Shown here one piece after another: positions 60,480 to 64,000 of a stretch of DNA of 64,000 nt; within the stretch, counting starts at the first letter, position 1, and each line of letters opens with the position of its first letter. A program made the position numbers and the translations under genes. Under the pieces are notes generated by a model that searched no databases, was not told where the DNA came from, and saw only the letters and a program-made list of their open reading frames with translations. Origin of the DNA: Trema orientale (Eukaryota; Streptophyta; Magnoliopsida; Rosales; Cannabaceae); assembly GCA_002914845.1 (NCBI GenBank), contig JXTC01000028.1, positions 1,533,177-1,597,176 of the forward strand. Direction: 5' to 3'.

Positions 60480-63058
60480 CGAATTAACTATGTTTTCTTA
60501 TACATAATTAAGTTCTTTTAGTGTGTGTGTATATATAAGAAATTTTTTTATTTTTCGTAAATGGAATGAGCAATATGTTTATCTTTCAGGCTGAGGGATC
60601 TAACGATGGTCAGAGAAAACCAAAAAGGACGTACAAGAGGAAATCGACATGCCCGAATTCACAGACTTCAGGCAGCAAATCAAAAGACCGAGTAGCACCA
60701 AGTCATGTCCCATATAATGTTTCCGAACAGGAGATCATCACTAACAAGAAAATAATGATGAGGAGATACTTAGATGATGCTCAGAAGATGAATATCCTCA
60801 CTGGTGCCAATATCATTAGCAAGACTTCTCTTCAGTTTATGACTGCCCAAACGGGAAAACAAGATGCACCAATAGTAATAGAGGAGAATTCCTGCACAGA
60901 CAACTCGTCAGAAGCCACAGTTGACGAATCCCCCGATCTTAACCTCCGTAATTCCTCAAAGAAATATGTGCCCAAAGGTGACTATTTCTTTTCTTGTTTT
61001 TCTGATTTCATTAACCTAGAAATAACTAATAGAAAATATACTAATTGGGATTATATATATATACATATATATAATATATATAAGGTACCAATTCAGTAGG
61101 TATTTTTTTTTTTAATCTATATATAGGCGTCATTTTGGTCAATTAAAATTTATCTTGCATATTTTTTTATATTAAAAAAAGAGAGAGAAATAGCATTAAT
61201 AATGTATATTTTTTCATACACATTATTATAACCGTTAGATTATCATTAGACCATGATCTAATAGCTAAAAAAAAAAAAAACCTATTGGATTGGAAACCTA
61301 TATATATGATTACTAATTCATATCTCAATCTTTGATCGTTTTAATGTGCTTCTAGAAAATAGGAGGATGAAAGTTGAGGAACCAAACGATGAGGAAGACG
61401 ACAAGACGGATACTGAAGCCACATGCTCGGATCCGCTGCTTTCAGCGACTAATTATTTTATGGGGGATAAAAATGCTGAAGCTAGTAGCACTTGTACTAG
61501 CGCTCTTGCCAAGGCTACGTATAAGGAGATTAACAAGAAAATTGAAGGCATTATTGATCTTAACATTGCTTATAATGAAGAGATTAATTCTGCACCATAT
61601 GAAGAAGTTGATCGAGTCCTAAACGTTAGTAACAAGCCTGTGGAAGAACTCAACCCCATAGCAGTTGAAGCTGTCTGTACTATTTCTCCCTGTGAAGTTT
61701 CTGATAAAAATGCTGACGATCAAGAGGAAGTGAAAGTCCTCAACATCAGTTTCACGCCTGTGGAGGAAATGAAGTCCATGCATGTTGAAGCCAGTGGTAC
61801 TCAGCCTCCTTGTGATGTTGCTGAGGCCAATAAAGATGACCATAAGGAAATGAAAGCAATCAGCATCAGTAACAAGTCTATGGAAGAAGTGATCTATCTC
61901 CTGAAAGTTGAATCCGGTAGTACAAGTAGTACTCCTTGCAAAGTTGCTGAGACCAACATTAACGATCATGGGGAAGTGAAGGTCGTCAACATCACTAACA
62001 AGCCTGTGGAAGAACTCGACCCCATGGGAGTCGAAGCTGCTAGTAGTTCTCCTCCTTGTGAAGTAGCTGAGAACAATATCGATGGCCACCATGGAGAAGT
62101 AAAAGTTGTCTACATAAGTAACAAGCCTGTGGAAGAACTCAACCCCATGGAAGTTGAATCTGGTAGTACTCCTTTTGAAGTTGCTGATCTGGCCAATATT
62201 GATGATCATGGGGAAGTGAAAGTCATCAATATCATTAACAAAACTGTGGAAGAACTCACCCCTATGCAAGTTGAAGCTGGTGGTAGTAGTCTTCCTTGTG
62301 AAGTTGCTAAGAATAGTACCGATGGTCAAGGAGAAGTGAAAGTTGTCAATAGCAAGCCTGTGGAAGAACTCAGACCCATGGAAGTTGAAGCTGGCAATGA
62401 TAGTTCTCCTCATGGAGTTTCAGAGACCGATATCGTCATCGACATCAATAACAAGCCCGAGGAAGAACTCAACCCCATGGAAGTTGAAGCTGGCAATGAT
62501 AGTTTTCCTCATGGAGTTTCAGAGACCGATATCGTCGTTAACATAATTAACAAGCCTGGCAATGATAGTTCTCCTAATGAAGTTTCAGAGACCGATATCA
62601 TCGTCAACATCATTAACAAGCCTGTAATAGAACTCAACCCCATGCAAGTTGAAGCTGATAGTACTAATATTTCTTGTGATTTTTCTGAGACCAACATTGA
62701 TGATCATGGGGAAGAACTCAACCTCCTGAAAGTTGAAGCTGATAGCAGTATTAGTACTCCTTGGGAAGTTGCTGAGACGAATATCTATGATCATAAGGAT
62801 GTGAACGTTATCGACATCAGTAACAAGCCTACGGAAGAACTCAATGCTGGGAAAGTTGAAGCTGGTAGTACTAGTACTCCTTGTGATGCTGCTAAGATCA
62901 ATATTGATGATCACGGAGAAGTGAAAGATGAAGCTGTACAAGTGGAATCTCCCAAGAATGCCAATGGTGATTTGGTAGTTCTTTCATCCTTTTCTGATGA
63001 GTGTGATTTAATTAACCACATTCCATTGGGCGATGATGACTTATTTGGCGCACCTTAG
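57203..63058 (+). CDS. MBD-like (methyl-CpG-binding domain) nuclear protein with acidic repeats
   Basis: Seven exons by my model: 57203-57382, 57567-57683, 59328-59447, 59559-59681, 60268-60438, 60590-60977, 61356-63058; GT..AG introns, closing phases, 933 codons. Residues about 160-205, split by intron 4, fit the MBD pattern: RGWKVERRQR, then DLYYRHEESG, then LRSVIEVVNFLL, retaining the conserved Arg-Ser. Such domains read methylated CpG, though many plant members do not bind. A basic patch RKPKRTYKRKS (about 246-256) suits nuclear import. Exon 6 holds SPDLNLRN, a weak EAR-like repressor motif. Exon 7 encodes about twelve ~40-residue repeats (NKPVEELNPMEVEAG core) and ends DLINHIPLGDDDLFG. 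No stop or frameshift interrupts it. The N-terminal 150 residues are unrecognised. Another DNA-binding family is possible. Confidence 0.72.
57790..59070 (+). repeat. Intronic minisatellite, ~60-70 bp unit, about 20 copies
   Basis: Intron 2 is largely degenerate tandem units of the type GTGATAGAAAGTGCATTTCTACCATTTAGAAAAATAATTT broken by TGTGTGG spacers (core word AGTGCATTTCTACCATTT). Frames crossing it (58399-58641 plus, 58368-58718 minus) are repeat products. Confidence 0.9.
60351..60455 (+). repeat. 57-bp tandem duplication across an exon-intron border
   Basis: The segment CAAGAGGAAAACACAA (60351) recurs at 60408 as CAAGAAGAAAACACAA, both leading to ACTTTGGTGA. Two potential splice donors result, GTGAAC at 60382 and GTGAGT at 60439, 57 bases (19 codons) apart and in the same phase. 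I used the downstream, better donor. Confidence 0.85.
61084..61298 (-). mobile_element. MITE in intron 6 of the MBD-like gene
   Basis: Inverted copy of the 43552-43789 MITE. Termini GGTACCAATTCAGTAGG and, inverted, GGTTTCCAATCCAATAGG; internal ATCTAACGGTTATAATAATG-type block (read on the minus strand) shared with the first copy. AT-rich flanks. Confidence 0.88.
61613..62940 (+). repeat. Coding ~120-bp tandem repeats in exon 7
   Basis: About twelve units, most near 120 bp, keep frame. The repeating protein pattern is I-x-N-K-P-V-E-E-L-N-P-M-x-V-E-A followed by a Ser/Thr stretch, P-C-E-V-A-E-T-N and D-D-H-G-E-V-K-V. Units 7-9 are shortened, and unit 9 has lost the EELNPM core. All length changes are multiples of three. 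Confidence 0.92.
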
Positions 63059-63694
63059 AAAATGAAGGTCCAGTTCCGGACTAATTAGCTAGCCAGAGGT
63101 TGGGAATTTTTAGTTTGGGTTAAATATCCATTAACATACATTGATGGTACCAAGACTGTTTTATGAGTTTTAATTTTTGTGTTCTTCAGTTTAGCTAGAC
63201 TCTTGAAAGTCCAGTCCCTAAAGGGAGTACTGCTACTTCCTTTCCAAGGTGATGGTCTTTTAATTTGCAAGCCTAATTTATAACTATGCTTTCCTTTCTG
63301 TTGTATGTTGTTTATATGGGGTAAACTGCTTTCTCCATTGTTATTAGTAATTTGCATTGCATGAACTTTATATATGGATGGCTAAGTTTATTTTTCCTAG
63401 CTATTACTCACTTTTCTAGTATTATTACTAGTGATGTCCTGAAGAGATTGGAGATCACCATTTGCAGGTAAATAGAATAGCTTTATGACTTAATTTCTGT
63501 TAAATTATATTGGTTTTAATATCTCAATTAATTAGTATAGTAAGAAGTCCCATGCTGTAAAACGTTTTCTTCTTATTTAGCTTGTAGAGATTGTGTTCCT
63601 TTTCCTTAACTTTATAGTTTCATTTAGCATATATACATATAAAAAGGAGGGATATCTGTTATTTTGCTAAGATTACTAATTGAGACACTCATCA
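63059..63694. other. 3' flank of the MBD-like gene
   Basis: The 3' UTR probably covers the first 300-400 bases; a 90-codon minus-strand frame (63085-63357) is not convincing. No other feature seen. Confidence 0.5.
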
Positions 63695-64000
63695 CACTAC
63701 AAGAAAATCAGCTTTTACCGACGGACTAGGGTTAGCTCATCGGCGAAAGTGACATTTACCGACAGGTTAACCTAATTCCGTCGGCAAATAATGGCCTAAA
63801 AAATTAGATTTTAGGACCTTTATACTGACGGGCTCTTCGTCGGTATAGAAACATACACCGACGGAATTAGGTTAACCCGTCGGTAAAAAGTATATGGAAA
63901 AAAATCCGGGATTTTTTCCCGCAATTATTAATTTTTGGGCGCCATTATTTTTTTACAGCAAAAAAAAGGCATTTTATAAAAATACATTTACCGACGGATT
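63695..64000. mobile_element. CACTA transposon, left end (runs off the window)
   Basis: Starts CACTACAAGAAAATCAGC and continues into alternating direct and inverted TTTACCGACGG / CCGTCGGTAAA words with AATTAGGTTAACC spacers. This is a subterminal array different from the AAGGCGC family at 46518, so it belongs to a separate CACTA family. The base triplet before it is TCA; the other end is outside. Confidence 0.85.

Noticed and set aside
61619-62413. 264-codon minus-strand frame opposite exon 7
   Set aside because: It is the antisense shadow of the coding repeats; the plus frame is longer, splices correctly and has the coherent protein repeat.

Overview
This is nuclear DNA from a flowering plant, most likely a eudicot. 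It is strongly AT-rich, has GT..AG introns, contains a plastid-targeted isoprenoid gene, and is packed with Ty1/Copia, Ty3/Gypsy, LINE, CACTA and Mutator-like (MULE) remnants. Nothing is bacterial. I cannot name the species from sequence alone.

Only two host genes are well supported, both on the + strand. The first (25212-30128, 10 exons, 736 codons) encodes 1-deoxy-D-xylulose-5-phosphate synthase (DXS), the entry enzyme of the plastid MEP pathway; all splice junctions and phases close. The second (57203-63058, 7 exons, 933 codons by my model) encodes a nuclear protein with a methyl-CpG-binding (MBD)-like domain, a basic nuclear-localisation-like patch and a long acidic C-terminus of about twelve degenerate ~40-residue repeats. 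Its second intron is mostly a ~60-bp minisatellite. The two genes share no evident pathway.

Layout. 1-3205: the end of a CACTA element beside a decayed Copia pol, then a minus-strand Copia LTR edge and a LINE endonuclease fragment. 4575-8951: an LTR-like block interrupted by a dispersed repeat and by an 819-bp MULE-type element with a perfect 9-bp target duplication. 9.4-12.9 kb: a MITE piece and a possible solo LTR. 12905-21170: a large MULE-like element with long terminal inverted repeats, containing a complete 4.6-kb Copia insertion (with a 905-base assembly gap), a small unrecognised reading frame and a second copy of the dispersed repeat. 21.2-24.3 kb: an LTR-like region carrying a 25-bp minisatellite, then three inverted-repeat elements. 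24.6-30.1 kb: the DXS promoter and gene. 31.2-53.9 kb: a nest in which a 9.3-kb chromodomain-type Gypsy element sits inside a small CACTA, next to a MITE and a 10-kb Copia that is itself split by a 3.7-kb CACTA. Once these are removed, the host DNA is a diverged copy of 55.2-56.5 kb, exposing a hidden local duplication. 57.0-63.4 kb: the MBD-like gene. 63695-64000: the start of another CACTA.

The strongest structural evidence is the set of exact target-site duplications: AAATT (Copia), AGTTT (Gypsy), ATT and GTA (CACTA), TAAAAGAAT, TATATATAA and ATAATAATA (MULE-type). They fix element borders to the base and give the order of insertion.
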